64,000 bases of DNA from Spongiibacteraceae bacterium (GCA_028280715.1 JANQLG010000019.1:1-64000); one strand, 5' to 3'. Numbered from the stretch's first letter, positions 30,688 through 40,004 are shown. Numbers and translations are program-made. Notes: generated by a model from the letters alone, not told the origin.

Positions 30688-31086
30688 ATGGGTGCAGGAG
30701 AGTTAGCGTTATTGATACCGGTATTTGTTCCGCTGGGGCTTTTCATTTTGGTAGGCGTTGTTGCATGGGCCTTCTTCATGTATCGGCACAGGCAAAGAGC
30801 TGAGTTACAGCAGACGATCCGTACGGCGTTGGAAAAGGGGCAGGAGTTATCGCCCGAACTCATTGACCGCATGTTAGCACCGAAACCGGCTGCTGAGGGG
30901 GGTGACCTGCGTCGCGGCTTAATTTTTATCGGTATTGCCATTGGCTTTGCAGTATTTGGTTATGCTGTACCCGATGATGAAGCGACCTCGGTACTTATCG
31001 GAATTGCTGCATTACCATTTTTCTTGGGGATTGCCTATCTGCTGATACACCGTGCAAATACTGGTAACAAGCAGGACGCCGCGTAA
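30688..31086 (+). CDS. Small membrane protein, DUF6249-like
   Basis: 132 aa with an N-terminal membrane segment (about 8-30), a cytoplasmic helix rich in charged residues (EKGQELSPELIDRML), and two further membrane segments (about 75-120). This layout matches small proteins encoded directly before sigma-70 factors and annotated as DUF6249. An AAGGAG site lies 9 bases upstream. The next gene, an ECF sigma factor, starts 8 bp after its stop. It may sense a membrane signal, which is inference. Confidence 0.8.
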   Translation: MGAGELALLIPVFVPLGLFILVGVVAWAFFMYRHRQRAELQQTIRTALEKGQELSPELIDRMLAPKPAAEGGDLRRGLIFIGIAIGFAVFGYAVPDDEATSVLIGIAALPFFLGIAYLLIHRANTGNKQDAA

Positions 31087-31094
31087 GGTTTGCT

Positions 31095-31658
31095 TTGAGG
31101 ACTTCCGATGCAGGCGATAACGAGCTGGTCGCACTTATCATCACTCAGCAAGATGTATCGGCGTTTGGTGAATTGGTGCGCCGCCACCAGTCGCAGTTAC
31201 GCAATTTCCTGCGCAAGTTGTCGGGCGATATTGAGCTTGCCGATGACTTGGCGCAGGATGCTTTTATGCATGCCTGGGACAAGCTGCATTCTTATAGTGG
31301 CAAAGGTTCTAGTGGCGAGGGTTCATTCATTGGCTGGTTGCTCAAGGTCGCCTATACCACCTTTTTGCAATCCAAGCGTAAGTCAAATCGTTATGGTGAA
31401 ATCTTGCAGCAAGTTGGTGAGGAACATACATCTCATATCGTGCAGGGGGCGGAAGAGATTACCGACCTGGATCGCTTCCTCGCAGTACTGACAGAAGAGC
31501 AGCGTGCAGTAATGATTTTGTCCTATGCCTGCGGGATGTCACACCGGGAAATCGGTCAAACCACGGATTTGCCTATAGGAACAGTCAAGTCCATTATTGC
31601 CAGAAGTAAAGAGAGAATCAGGGAACGATTTGAGATCAATGATCATCAACATGGCTGA
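31095..31658 (+). CDS. ECF-type RNA polymerase sigma factor
   Basis: 187 aa. Region 2 (AFGELVRRHQSQLRNFLRKL then DLAQDAFMHAWDKL) and region 4 helix-turn-helix (LTEEQRAVMILSYACGMSHR, EIGQTTDLPIGTVKSIIARSKERI) are clear. The start appears to be TTG 31095, with TAAGG 8 bases before it, since no ATG lies upstream of region 2. It follows the DUF6249-like gene by 8 bp and overlaps the next, membrane-protein gene, forming a three-gene unit. Confidence 0.9.
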   Translation: MRTSDAGDNELVALIITQQDVSAFGELVRRHQSQLRNFLRKLSGDIELADDLAQDAFMHAWDKLHSYSGKGSSGEGSFIGWLLKVAYTTFLQSKRKSNRYGEILQQVGEEHTSHIVQGAEEITDLDRFLAVLTEEQRAVMILSYACGMSHREIGQTTDLPIGTVKSIIARSKERIRERFEINDHQHG

Positions 31659-32001
31659 TAAAATGAAAGATGCCGAAGATTTGAAGCTCGAAGCTCTGTT
31701 CAAATCAGAGTCGATTGCCGATGCAGGTTTTAGTACTCGTATTGAAAAGCGGATGCGCCGACAGTTATTGATAAATCGCTTTGCGTTGCCGGTTGCAATA
31801 CTTATCGGTGGACTGATTGCGTTTAAACCTATGATTGATTTGCTAAGCGCGTTTTCCCATTGGTTGGTGATATCGCCTGAGGCTGTCAGTAAATATGTTA
31901 GTTTGTTAGTGACACCCAATTTGTCGTCAATGCCGCTCGTTTGGTTAGGCGGTTTGATTGTACTTGGCTTCGTTATGTTCCCACGTATGCTAGAAGACTA
32001 G
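31639..32001 (+). CDS. Putative anti-sigma/membrane partner of the ECF factor
   Basis: 120 aa from ATG 31639 (ATG 31651 is also possible). It overlaps the 3' end of the sigma-factor gene. A charged, helical cytoplasmic N-terminus (DKMKDAEDLKLEALFKSES) precedes two membrane segments (about 45-65 and 92-112). This is the organisation expected for a membrane anti-sigma factor, although no zinc or other anti-sigma domain is recognised. Assignment is by position and topology. Confidence 0.7.
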   Translation: MIINMADKMKDAEDLKLEALFKSESIADAGFSTRIEKRMRRQLLINRFALPVAILIGGLIAFKPMIDLLSAFSHWLVISPEAVSKYVSLLVTPNLSSMPLVWLGGLIVLGFVMFPRMLED

Positions 32002-32039
32002 ATTTCAGATATGCGTTTTTCATTGACCGGCAATTAACA

Positions 32040-32570
32040 ATGATCTTGCGAGATGCCACCGTTGCTGATCTCGAACTATTGCGCTATTGGGATCAACAGC
32101 CACATATTATTGCTGCCACTTTAGATGATGACTGGCAGTGGGAGATTGAATTACCCAGGCATCCTGTTTGGCGAGAACAATTAATTGCCGAGAGTGAAGG
32201 TCGCCCCATCGGTTTTATCCAAATTATTAATCCAAAACTTGAAGAAACTCATTATTGGGGAAACTGTTTAGCTGAGAACTGTTTAGCTGAAAACAAGGAT
32301 GATGATTATCGCGCTATCGATATTTGGATTGGCGAACCCGAAGACCTTGGTAAAGGTTATGGTACTAAGATGATGGAATTGGCGATTGTTCGTTGTTTCT
32401 CATGCGATACTGTGACATCAATTTTGGTAGACCCCATGCCATCGAATATTAAAGCTCGAGAGTTTTATGAAAAATTGGGTTTTGAATTTATTGAAAACCG
32501 CATACTGGGTGACGATGAAGATGAATGTGCGGTGTATCAGTTAACTCGCAAACAAGTCTGCGGTTCTTAA
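32040..32570 (+). CDS. GNAT acetyltransferase, AAC(6')-like
   Basis: 176 aa. It starts MILRDATVADLELLRYWDQQPHI, like aminoglycoside 6'-N-acetyltransferase-type GNATs, and contains the CoA loop DLGKGYGTKMM and the NIKAREFYEKLGF helix. A perfect in-frame 15-bp tandem duplication (32262-32291) encodes NCLAE twice, adding five residues ahead of the CoA-binding strand. Longer frames upstream start inside the preceding gene and are not credible. Resistance activity should not be assumed. Confidence 0.85.
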   Translation: MILRDATVADLELLRYWDQQPHIIAATLDDDWQWEIELPRHPVWREQLIAESEGRPIGFIQIINPKLEETHYWGNCLAENCLAENKDDDYRAIDIWIGEPEDLGKGYGTKMMELAIVRCFSCDTVTSILVDPMPSNIKAREFYEKLGFEFIENRILGDDEDECAVYQLTRKQVCGS

Positions 32571-32766
32571 TGTAAGCCTTTAGCAAAAAATATTTCTCAC
32601 TAAGTCAGTTATTTCTCAATCATGAAACATCATTGATTATCTGATGGTGGCACCTGCGACATCATGTCACATTCCTAAAACCTATCAACCCGATAGAATG
32701 CGCCCCAAAAATTGAGATGGCGGCAAGCTATTTCAAATGATAAGCGTTAAATGACGAGGGCGAGCT

Positions 32767-34884
32767 ATGCGCAAAATACTGTTGTCGACCATGTTGTGTG
32801 TGTCGGCTGTAAGTTTAGTTTCTGTTGCTGAAGAGCAGTCAAAAGCCACATCACAATTAGAAATGGTAGTGGTTACCGCAACCAGGGAAGCGCGCAGCAA
32901 AATCGATATTCCAGAATCGGTTCATTCCTTTGATCAGCAAACTATCAATGCAGTTTCTCCCTCTCACCCCAGTGAAGTGTTAAATCGTGCTGCTGGTGTG
33001 CACATTAATAACCTGGGCGGTGAAGGGCATATGACGGCGATTCGCCAACCCATTACCACGCGTGGTGTTTACTTGTTTTTGGAAGATGGTGTGCCCGTTC
33101 GTCCTTCCGGCTTTTTCAATCACAATGCCTTGTATGAAGTGAATATTCCACAGTCAGGGCAGTTAGAAGTCACTAAAGGGCCAGGCTCTGCACTGTATGG
33201 TAGCGATGCTATCGGCGGCATTATCAACTCCATTAGCCGCAAACCGCCTGAATCATCGGAAGCAATGATTAATCTTGAATTAGGCTCCTATGATTGGCGT
33301 AGGGCGTTGTTATCGGCGGGTACTACTCATGGCAAGCATGGTATCAGCATTAACTTTAATGCTACTGATAATGAAGGTTATCGTGATGAAGCTGATTATA
33401 ATCGCGAATCGCTCACGGGCCGTTGGGATGTGGCGGTCAATGATCAGTTAAGTGTTAAAACTTTATTCTCCTACACCGAAGTAGATCAAAGTGGTGTGTC
33501 GAGCCTCGAAGAATTTGATTACAAAAATAATACCAAGAAAAATCGCTTTCATGGTGATACCGGTTTTCGTGAAGTTGAAGCATTGCGTTTATCTTCAGAA
33601 TTTTCCTGGGATATTAATGATGCGACATTGTTGACATTGACACCGTATTACAGGGATAACACAACGACTATGGTGCCATCCTGGATGGTGACCTATGACC
33701 CCAATGAGCGTGAGAGTAGTTTTCAATCCTATGGTTTATTGAGTAAATATCGGGTGAAGGCCACAGATGCTTTTCAGTGGATTGTTGGCTTGGATGTAGA
33801 TTACTCGCCTTCTGAATATCAAGAAGAAGCGATTAATTTTAACCCTCTGGTTAATGATATTTATATCAGTTATACAGGGTTGGGAAATAAGAACTACGAC
33901 TTTGATGCCGAGCAATTATCGATCTCGCCCTACCTGCACCTGGAGTGGCAGTTAACAGAAAAATTATTGGTGTCAGCTGGATTGCGTTACGACAATTATG
34001 ATATCGATTACGACAGCAATCTTACCGATAGCGATCCGACCAGTGTTTTCATTCCACAATTGGGTCGTCCTGTTACCCACTTGAGACCGGAAGATCAAAC
34101 AGCCTCCTTCGAAGAACTCAGTCCAAAAATAGGTTTGGTATATCAGTTGAATGATAAACACGTAACCTACGCTAACTATCGCCAGGCATTTTCCATTCCG
34201 TCAGTTGGCACATTGTTTCGTTCAGGCACCACACAAAATACCGATGGGCTGGAACCCATCACGGCCGACAGTTATGAAATCGGCGTAAGAGGTGACGTTG
34301 CGTCCTGGTTATCCTATGAACTGGCGATTTATCACATGGAAATCAGTGACGATTTGGTCAGCGTAGTGAATGGCTTTGAACGTAATATTTTCAATGCCGG
34401 AGAAACTGAGCATTCTGGCATAGAAATAAGTATGAATGGCGCCATCAGCGATGAACTCTCTTACGCTATTGCCTTTACTAAAACCGAACAGGAGTACGAC
34501 AGCTTTTCCTATACTTGCTGTTTCCCATCGCAGAACGTTGATGTAAGTGGTAACGATGTAGGTAAGGCGCCTGAAACGATAGCTAATGTCACACTGGCCT
34601 ATGCGCCGTTGGCAGTACCTGGCCTTCGTTTAGAACTGGAGTGGGAACATTTAGGCGAATACTACACCGATGAAACAAATGATAATGAATATGACGGCCA
34701 TGATCTTTATAACCTGCGAATTAATTATGACGTCAATCAGCAGTGGGAAGTTTATACACGTATACAAAATATAACCGATGAATTGTATTCCACTTACACC
34801 TCAAATCAGGTAGGGCGTGATCAGGTGAGTTATCGTCCAGGACTTCCGCGTGCAGTATATGGCGGTGTCAGATATCGTTTTTGA
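32767..34884 (+). CDS. TonB-dependent outer-membrane receptor
   Basis: 705 aa with a signal peptide (about residues 1-20), a TonB box-like EMVVVTATRE, an N-terminal plug (VEVTKGPGSALYGSDAIGGI-type motif) and a 22-strand barrel ending in the aromatic C-terminus VRYRF. It imports a ligand too large for porins using TonB energy. The downstream PepSY membrane protein suggests an iron or metal-chelate substrate. No convincing Fur box was found upstream. Confidence 0.93.
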   Translation: MRKILLSTMLCVSAVSLVSVAEEQSKATSQLEMVVVTATREARSKIDIPESVHSFDQQTINAVSPSHPSEVLNRAAGVHINNLGGEGHMTAIRQPITTRGVYLFLEDGVPVRPSGFFNHNALYEVNIPQSGQLEVTKGPGSALYGSDAIGGIINSISRKPPESSEAMINLELGSYDWRRALLSAGTTHGKHGISINFNATDNEGYRDEADYNRESLTGRWDVAVNDQLSVKTLFSYTEVDQSGVSSLEEFDYKNNTKKNRFHGDTGFREVEALRLSSEFSWDINDATLLTLTPYYRDNTTTMVPSWMVTYDPNERESSFQSYGLLSKYRVKATDAFQWIVGLDVDYSPSEYQEEAINFNPLVNDIYISYTGLGNKNYDFDAEQLSISPYLHLEWQLTEKLLVSAGLRYDNYDIDYDSNLTDSDPTSVFIPQLGRPVTHLRPEDQTASFEELSPKIGLVYQLNDKHVTYANYRQAFSIPSVGTLFRSGTTQNTDGLEPITADSYEIGVRGDVASWLSYELAIYHMEISDDLVSVVNGFERNIFNAGETEHSGIEISMNGAISDELSYAIAFTKTEQEYDSFSYTCCFPSQNVDVSGNDVGKAPETIANVTLAYAPLAVPGLRLELEWEHLGEYYTDETNDNEYDGHDLYNLRINYDVNQQWEVYTRIQNITDELYSTYTSNQVGRDQVSYRPGLPRAVYGGVRYRF

Positions 34885-34910
34885 TGATTGGGATTCGAAA
34901 ATAACTTGGG

Positions 34911-34954
34911 TAATAAGTGACTAATAAGTAACTACTAAGTGATTACTAAGTGAC
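34911..34954 (+). repeat. 11-bp degenerate tandem repeat (4 copies)
   Basis: Four consecutive variants of TAATAAGTGAC fill the gap between the TonB receptor and PepSY genes and end at the start codon of the latter. They include stop codons in all frames. Confidence 0.85.
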
Positions 34955-34955
34955 T

Positions 34956-36500
34956 ATGATGAATCGTTTTAAAGCCAATAGCATTCGCATATCAAGACAA
35001 TTACATAATAGCTTGGCCTGGGTTGCTATTGTGGCTTTACTGTTATTTGTGATTTCTGCTCTAACACATCCGCTCATGGTATGGACTGGCCCACAATCGG
35101 TAAAACCTTATCCGCCACGGATGACCACATCCTCTGAGAGTATTGAGCAAGTCATAGCACATATTCAATCACTCCAAAACAGCGAGATTATTATTGGTAA
35201 AGTGGTTCCAACAGCACAAGGGCCGATGTTACAAGTTACTCACGACGCCAAGCAGCCACGCCAGTATTACCCATTAGATGAATCTGATAACAATAGTGAA
35301 TACACCGATGAAGCGCAGGCTGTTTGGTTGGCGCATTATTATAGTGGGTCATCGGCAGCAGTGAACGCAATAACTTTTGTTAATGAGTTTTCATCGGAAT
35401 ATCCCTGGGTCAACCGTTTACTACCGGTTTACAAAGTAGAATTAGCTACCGACGATAATCTCACCTTATTTGTGCATACCGAAACCAATGCACTGGCTGC
35501 CATCAATAATGATTGGAAAAAACAACTGCAGACAGTTTTTCAATTATTTCATACCTGGACTTGGCTGGATGATTACCCCTGGTTAAGGGTCGGTTTAATC
35601 TCTGTGCTGTTGATCAGTTTACTGACAGTATCTGGTGGAGGCTTGCTAATGCTGTTGTTTATCAAACGACGTCATGCACAGCCTTCCTCACGTTTTTTAC
35701 ATCGTAAATTGGCGTGGCTGGTGTTGTTGCCCTTTGCTGGCCTGTTGATCAGTGCGCTGTATCATTTATTGCAATATGAGTTGGTCGACGCGCCCGCGGG
35801 CATGCGCCTGGCTGACCCCATTTCGATTGCGAGTGTTAACACTACATTAGCTGATACAACATCAACCGACATCACCGAGCGGAGTCATTTAGCTATGCCT
35901 GAAGGGCTTGAGCTGAATAGCCTGACTTTGTTGCCCCACAATGACAAGTTATGGTTGCGCGCAAGTCTGGCAGGTGGTGAACAACCGCATTACGCTGAGC
36001 ATCAACATGGTAATGAAGACCGAGCCATCAGGAACCGGCGTTTTGACGGGCAGGCTAGCGAAAGTGGCGCTTTATTTTTCGACCTGACTGCAAATCAGAT
36101 GTTTAGCGAAGAGCCTGGTGAGGAATTGTCCGATAGAAAGTTGCTACAAGAAAAAGCCATGGATTATCTGCAAGTGGCTGATCCAGAGCATATTGATCTT
36201 ACCTTGGTGAAACGTTTTGGTCCTAATTATGATTTTCGCAACAAACGTTTGCCTGTTTGGCAGATAACGATTAACAATGGTGCTGAAGATATCGTATTTA
36301 TTGATCCGGCCACGGGTATTCTGGTAGAGCATATCCGACCCGAGCAACAGCTTGAACGCTTTTCTTTTTCTTTCTTACATAAATGGAATTTTTTAGTGCC
36401 AATGATGGGGCGTGAATCGCGTGATATTGTCGTTGTTGTTTTTTTACTGTTATTAGCTACCTTTGGATTCTTGGGTATGAAAATGAAGCTGTCAAAATAA
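34956..36500 (+). CDS. PepSY-associated membrane protein (PiuB-like)
   Basis: 514 aa with four membrane segments (near 25-45, 210-235, 265-285 and 490-510) enclosing periplasmic PepSY-type domains. Such proteins accompany TonB-dependent siderophore or metal receptors and are thought to reduce or process the chelate in the periplasm. It follows the receptor gene in the same orientation. ATG 34956 (or the adjacent ATG 34959) is preferred over GTG 34950. The start lies at the end of a tandem repeat, and no clear ribosome-binding site is visible. Confidence 0.87.
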   Translation: MMNRFKANSIRISRQLHNSLAWVAIVALLLFVISALTHPLMVWTGPQSVKPYPPRMTTSSESIEQVIAHIQSLQNSEIIIGKVVPTAQGPMLQVTHDAKQPRQYYPLDESDNNSEYTDEAQAVWLAHYYSGSSAAVNAITFVNEFSSEYPWVNRLLPVYKVELATDDNLTLFVHTETNALAAINNDWKKQLQTVFQLFHTWTWLDDYPWLRVGLISVLLISLLTVSGGGLLMLLFIKRRHAQPSSRFLHRKLAWLVLLPFAGLLISALYHLLQYELVDAPAGMRLADPISIASVNTTLADTTSTDITERSHLAMPEGLELNSLTLLPHNDKLWLRASLAGGEQPHYAEHQHGNEDRAIRNRRFDGQASESGALFFDLTANQMFSEEPGEELSDRKLLQEKAMDYLQVADPEHIDLTLVKRFGPNYDFRNKRLPVWQITINNGAEDIVFIDPATGILVEHIRPEQQLERFSFSFLHKWNFLVPMMGRESRDIVVVVFLLLLATFGFLGMKMKLSK

Positions 36501-36515
36501 AGGTAGGACAGTAAA

Positions 36516-36565
36516 GTTACGATAATAAAAAGTGACGATAATAAAAAAGCTACGACAATAAAAAG
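36516..36565 (+). repeat. 16-17 bp degenerate tandem repeat (3 copies)
   Basis: Three successive variants of GTTACGATAATAAAAA follow the PepSY gene stop. Non-coding. Confidence 0.8.
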
Positions 36566-36669
36566 AGGCAAATAAAGAAGTGCTCTTTAGTTAAAAACAC
36601 TTATCTTATAGACATAGAATAGTGTTTCGTTGGATAAGATTAATGAGCGGTGTTGAATAATGCCCGATA

Positions 36670-36834
36670 TTAGATAATACCCATTGTACCGGCCGCAATA
36701 TTCAACCCACCCCATACATAGCAGACGGTGATCAACAAAGGGTCTGATTTCATTTTGATTAATTCGAGATGGTAGACAAGCCCTGTGACAATAAGAGCCG
36801 CGCCAAATAAAACGACAAGGATTGTGAGCAACAT
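36670..36834 (-). CDS. 54-aa two-span membrane protein
   Basis: A short frame starting MLLTILVVLFGAALIVTG and ending NIAAGTMGII has two hydrophobic segments (about 2-20 and 33-52) joined by a short polar stretch containing HLELIKMKSD. A weak GAGAAAA site lies upstream of the ATG. It is on the same strand as cydA-cydB-gbsR and begins 110 bp after the regulator gene, so it could be the last gene of that transcript. Small subunits such as CydX accompany some bd oxidases, but this protein is longer and shows no CydX motif. Hypothetical. Confidence 0.6.
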   Translation of the reverse strand: MLLTILVVLFGAALIVTGLVYHLELIKMKSDPLLITVCYVWGGLNIAAGTMGII

Positions 36835-36944
36835 ACTCAGTTTTCTCTATATATTATTTTTATAAATGGAGTTTTTATTGGCGCTAACCCTAACCCATTT
36901 GTTGGGTCAGGTAAAGTCTGGGAATAGTCATGGACTACGTTTTT

Positions 36945-37502
36945 TTATTTGCTTTTCCCAGTAATTTTGTCGGTCATATCCAGCACTTTATTGACACCTG
37001 ATCCGAGTTTAAAGAGTTGTTTTAGTCTCGACGTTTGCAAGGTTTGCATGTCATTACTCCAACTGACGATCAATTCCATTAAATCGTGCATGTCACGCAT
37101 CCGTTGTAATGCGTAGCTGTTTTCGTGGGGCTCTTGCAATAGAGTGTTACGTAGCATGGAAAGTGTAGGATCAATTTCACGCTTGCGTCGTTCATCGATC
37201 AGTGTGCGGGCAATTTCCCAGATGTCATCGGGTGCTGTGTAATAATCCTTGCGATCACCGGGAATAGAGACACTGCGAAGAATATTCCAGGAGTTTAATT
37301 CCTTGATACCCATGCTGACATTTGAGCGCGAAAGACTCAGTGTTTCCGCAATTTGGTCAGCATTGAGGGGCGATTCAGCAATGAATAACAACGCATACAT
37401 TTGCCCCACAGTTCGGTTAATTCCCCAGCGACTTCCCATCTCGCCAAAGTGTTGAATGAAAGAATAACTGGTGGGGTCTAATTCAATGTCAGATTGTTGC
37501 AT
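36945..37502 (-). CDS. GbsR/MarR-type transcriptional regulator
   Basis: 185 aa. GEMGSRWGINRTVGQMYALL and the recognition-helix region ADQIAETLSLSRSNVSMGIKEL followed by RSVSIPGDRKDYY wing match the GbsR branch of MarR-like proteins. It is 64 bp downstream of cydB on the same strand and may regulate the oxidase through the inverted repeat next to cydA. Its C-terminus DMTDKITGKSK recurs in a degenerate fragment at 43.26 kb. Confidence 0.88.
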   Translation of the reverse strand: MQQSDIELDPTSYSFIQHFGEMGSRWGINRTVGQMYALLFIAESPLNADQIAETLSLSRSNVSMGIKELNSWNILRSVSIPGDRKDYYTAPDDIWEIARTLIDERRKREIDPTLSMLRNTLLQEPHENSYALQRMRDMHDLMELIVSWSNDMQTLQTSRLKQLFKLGSGVNKVLDMTDKITGKSK

Positions 37503-37566
37503 TCAGATTATCCAAAAAGATATTTGTGTTACGTGTTGTCGTTGTTCAATTTTAAAAATTTAGGTG

Positions 37567-38571
37567 TTAATAATAACGTAGTTCAGTGGCCTTGCCTCTG
37601 AATACCCAGTAGGCAAATACGGTATAAGCCAAAATCATGGGTACCACTATCACTGTGCCAGCTAAGATAAATTGCAATGATTCTGGTGCACTGGCTGCTT
37701 CCCAAATGGTCAGTTTATTCGGAACAATATAGGGGTAGAAGCTAAAACCCAATGCGATAAAGCTCATCATGAAAATGCAAGCCACATAAAGTATCGGTAA
37801 CCAACTTTTACGGTCATTGTGGCTGGTCATGTGTTTTAGCAAGCGTTCATTAAAAAAGAAGGCCGCAAAGCATATCGCGGGAATAGGCAACACAAAGATA
37901 AAATAAGGTTGTTCAAACCAGCGTTGAAAGACCAGTGGGTTAACTAACGGGTTGACTAAAGAGACGGCCACAATACCTAACAGCGTAACTCTGCCGGCGA
38001 GTTTCGCCTGTTGTATCGCTTTTAGTTGCAACGCGTTTTCTGTTTTCATGATCAACCAGGCGGCGCCGATATAGCAGTAGGCAGCGGTTACGCCTGCTGC
38101 ACTTAATAGAGAGAAAAATTGTCCCATAGCGCTTTGGTCAAAACCAATGACATATTGCCCCAACATATAACCCTGTGACAGGCTGGTAATTAATGAGCCT
38201 ATTTTAAAGGTTCGATCCCACGCCAGTTTATGATCGAGCGAAGCTTTGGCACGAAAGTCAAAGGCTACGCCTCGCAAAATCAAACCGATCAGCATGGTTG
38301 CTGCGGGAAGGTATAAGTGGAAAAACACCAAACTATGCGCGGCAGGGAAGGCAATTAACATCAACCCAACGGCTAACACTAACCAGGTTTCATTGGCATC
38401 CCAGAAGGGGCCAATAGAGGCGATCATAATATCTCTATCGGTTTCGTTCGCCGTTTTCATTGGCATTAAAATACCGACGCCCAAATCGTAACCATCTAAT
38501 AGTGCGTAGACTAGAACTGCCAAGCCCATCAGGCCAAGAAAGATGACTGGAAGCCATGCTGCTTCATTCAT
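37567..38571 (-). CDS. cydB: Cytochrome bd-type quinol oxidase subunit II
   Basis: 334 aa, eight to nine membrane segments. The N-terminal VLVYALLDGYDLGVGIL is the CydB signature, and the short length resembles the cyanide-insensitive CioB type. It partners with CydA in the inner membrane, oxidising quinol and reducing oxygen. Its ATG overlaps the cydA stop by 4 bases (ATGA). Confidence 0.95.
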   Translation of the reverse strand: MNEAAWLPVIFLGLMGLAVLVYALLDGYDLGVGILMPMKTANETDRDIMIASIGPFWDANETWLVLAVGLMLIAFPAAHSLVFFHLYLPAATMLIGLILRGVAFDFRAKASLDHKLAWDRTFKIGSLITSLSQGYMLGQYVIGFDQSAMGQFFSLLSAAGVTAAYCYIGAAWLIMKTENALQLKAIQQAKLAGRVTLLGIVAVSLVNPLVNPLVFQRWFEQPYFIFVLPIPAICFAAFFFNERLLKHMTSHNDRKSWLPILYVACIFMMSFIALGFSFYPYIVPNKLTIWEAASAPESLQFILAGTVIVVPMILAYTVFAYWVFRGKATELRYY

Positions 38572-39950
38572 GATGTTGCTCCTTTTGCGATGTCTACTGT
38601 TGGCTGGGTGAATCCCCCTTGCATAGTTGGACCGCGCAATTCAAATTCTTCGACAGTGACAGACTTTCTGGCCATTAACCGCAGCGTATGAATATAGGCC
38701 CATAATAACAATGCATAGACAGTGACATACATAAATAGCGAATAACCGACATGCATTGGAGGGACCGTTGTAACAGCATCAGCAGTTTTTAATACACCGG
38801 TAACCAGCCAGGGTTGCCGTCCGATTTCCGTGACATACCAGCCAGCTAGGCTTGCAACCCAGCCCGAAAATGTCATCGCTTCTAACAGTCGCAGTAACCC
38901 ATTGGGTAGTGTGGGCCGTTTTCGCATCATAGCTATGCTCAACCATGCCGTTGCCCACATAAGCAGGCCTATCCCCACCATAATGCGAAAACCCCAAAAC
39001 ACCGGTGCTACTGGAGGATGATTACCCTCAAACTCGTTAAGTCCTTTAATCTCGCCATTCATGTCATGTGTTAGGATCAGACTTGCTGCTTTTGGAATAC
39101 CAATCTCGTAGTGATTGGTTTGAGCTTCTTCATCAGGCAAAGCAAAAAGCAATAGCGGTGCACCGCGTTCGGTGTGCCATACACCTTCCATTGCTGCGAC
39201 TTTGGCGGGCTGATGTTGAAAGGTATTGAGGCCGTGTAAGTCGCCAACAAAAACCTGCAGAGGGGCGAGGACGGCGGCGAGTACCAAACCGGTTTTCAGC
39301 GCTGCCTGCGGTGCCTTTTTGGTATCGCCAAGACGAATCCGATAGGCAGATAAACCTGCGATGAAAAAAGCGACAGTTAACCCGGAAGATAACAGCGTGT
39401 GAGTCAATCGGTAGGGAAAGGATGGATTAAAAATAACGTCCCACCAGCTGGTGGCATGGGCGACACCCTCTCGCATTTCAAAGCCGGCAGGGGTTTGCAT
39501 CCAGGAATCCAGTGCCAGTATCCAAAAGGCCGATAAACTAGTGCCAATGCCGACCAGTAGTGTCGATAGGGTATGAATACGATTAGGTACACGGTTGATG
39601 CCGAATAACATAATGCCTAAAAAGGTTGCTTCCAGAAAAAACGCTGTCAGCACTTCGTAACCCAGCAATGGCCCTGCAATATTGCCTACTGTTTCCATAT
39701 AGCCGGGCCAGTTAGTACCGAACTGGAAGGACATTGTGATACCACTCACCACACCCAGCGCAAAGGTAAGGGCGAAGACTTTTACCCAGAACCGGTAGGC
39801 GCGCATCCACATGGGGTGACCACTGAAATTGCTGCGTAGCTTGAAATAACACAGCACCCAGCACAGCGCGATATTGATAGTCGGGAACAGGATATGGAAG
39901 CTGATATTAGCGGCAAATTGGAGGCGGGATAGCAGTAGAGTATCAAGCAT
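38568..39950 (-). CDS. cydA: Cytochrome bd-type quinol oxidase subunit I (CIO-like)
   Basis: 460 aa. MLDTLLLSRLQFAANISFH aligns with the E. coli CydA start, including the heme-ligand His, and GRQPWLV marks the quinol-binding end of the Q-loop. The protein is shorter than E. coli CydA, consistent with the short Q-loop of CIO-type oxidases. ATG 39950 is chosen over GTG 39959 by this alignment. A large inverted repeat directly precedes the start. Confidence 0.95.
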   Translation of the reverse strand: MLDTLLLSRLQFAANISFHILFPTINIALCWVLCYFKLRSNFSGHPMWMRAYRFWVKVFALTFALGVVSGITMSFQFGTNWPGYMETVGNIAGPLLGYEVLTAFFLEATFLGIMLFGINRVPNRIHTLSTLLVGIGTSLSAFWILALDSWMQTPAGFEMREGVAHATSWWDVIFNPSFPYRLTHTLLSSGLTVAFFIAGLSAYRIRLGDTKKAPQAALKTGLVLAAVLAPLQVFVGDLHGLNTFQHQPAKVAAMEGVWHTERGAPLLLFALPDEEAQTNHYEIGIPKAASLILTHDMNGEIKGLNEFEGNHPPVAPVFWGFRIMVGIGLLMWATAWLSIAMMRKRPTLPNGLLRLLEAMTFSGWVASLAGWYVTEIGRQPWLVTGVLKTADAVTTVPPMHVGYSLFMYVTVYALLLWAYIHTLRLMARKSVTVEEFELRGPTMQGGFTQPTVDIAKGATS

Positions 39951-39961
39951 CAGATTCACGA

Positions 39962-40004
39962 AAATATTTGTAATTTCAGAAAATACTGAAAATTGTAAAT
40001 ATTT
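39962..40004. promoter_or_regulatory. Inverted repeat upstream of cydA, candidate GbsR operator
   Basis: An imperfect inverted repeat of about 18 bp per arm (left arm AAATATTTGTAATTTCAG, right arm CTGAAAATTGTAAATATTT) begins 12 bases before the cydA ATG. Length and symmetry suit a MarR/GbsR dimer. No FNR-type site was seen. Confidence 0.5.

Noticed and set aside
32720..32766. Fur box before the first TonB receptor
   Set aside because: TGATAAG is present, but the right half-site does not match the 7-1-7 pattern.
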